From an uncultured Bacilli bacterium (lineage in GTDB: Bacteria; Bacillota_I; Bacilli_A; RF39; UBA660), in NCBI GenBank assembly GCA_948687865.1, contig CAPQQE010000088.1, positions 1-5,642 of the forward strand: a stretch of 5,642 nucleotides of DNA, given 5' to 3'. Under the pieces are notes generated by a model. It made no database searches. It saw only the letters and a list, made by a program, of their open reading frames with translations, and was not told the DNA's origin. Shown one piece after another: positions 5,615 to 5,642 of the stretch. Numbering within the stretch: the stretch's first letter is position 1; every line of letters starts with the position of its first letter. A program made the position numbers and the translations under genes.

Positions 5615-5642
5615 ATGAATGATTTAGTATTGAGATATTTAA
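5615..5642 (+). CDS. Start of a further gene, 3'-partial
   Basis: Nine codons (MNDLVLRYL) are visible before the window ends. GAGAGG (5605-5610) lies 4 bases before the ATG, and the spacing after the preceding hairpin is normal for a new gene. The opening resembles those of the three-copy family (MNYNVLKMI, MNYMLFRII), so it may be a fourth copy, but nine residues cannot settle this. Confidence 0.5.

Overview
The window is very AT-rich (the membrane-protein genes run at roughly 12-22% G+C in the lines I counted). It uses AGA and ATA codons heavily, the standard code (TGG for Trp, TGA as a stop) and AGGAGG-type ribosome binding sites. This suggests a low-GC Firmicute, Clostridium-like, but nothing here fixes the genus. 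All genes are on the + strand.

Layout: (1) 1-318 is the C-terminal toxin tip of a polymorphic toxin, type 44 (Ntox44-like). The gene very probably starts upstream of the window. (2) 302-901 overlaps the toxin end by 17 bases and encodes a three-helix membrane protein, the best candidate for the cognate immunity protein. (3) 902-1293 has no intact gene but holds the decayed 3' end of another short immunity-like gene, with one frameshift and a TGA where its relatives have a Trp codon. (4) 1294-1746 encodes a single-helix anchored protein whose C-terminal domain resembles that of 302-901, followed by a clear terminator. (5) A good promoter at 1832-1861 starts a second transcription block: 1942-2559, 2591-3019, 3097-3768, 3863-4609 and 4868-5506, then the first codons of one more gene at 5615. 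The genes at 1942, 3097 and 4868 are diverged paralogues of one two-helix family. Those at 2591 and 3863 are unrelated to them and to each other.

Interpretation: this looks like the toxin end of a polymorphic-toxin locus followed by a stockpile of immunity genes. One toxin tip is followed by at least seven small membrane-anchored proteins plus a pseudogene. By the positive-inside rule six of the seven place their C-terminal domain outside the cytoplasm, which fits protection at the membrane or cell wall. The one exception (2591-3019) appears to face inward. The immunity role rests on gene order, small size, paralogy and decay, not on a proven function. No transposase, integrase, CRISPR array, tRNA or rRNA was seen.
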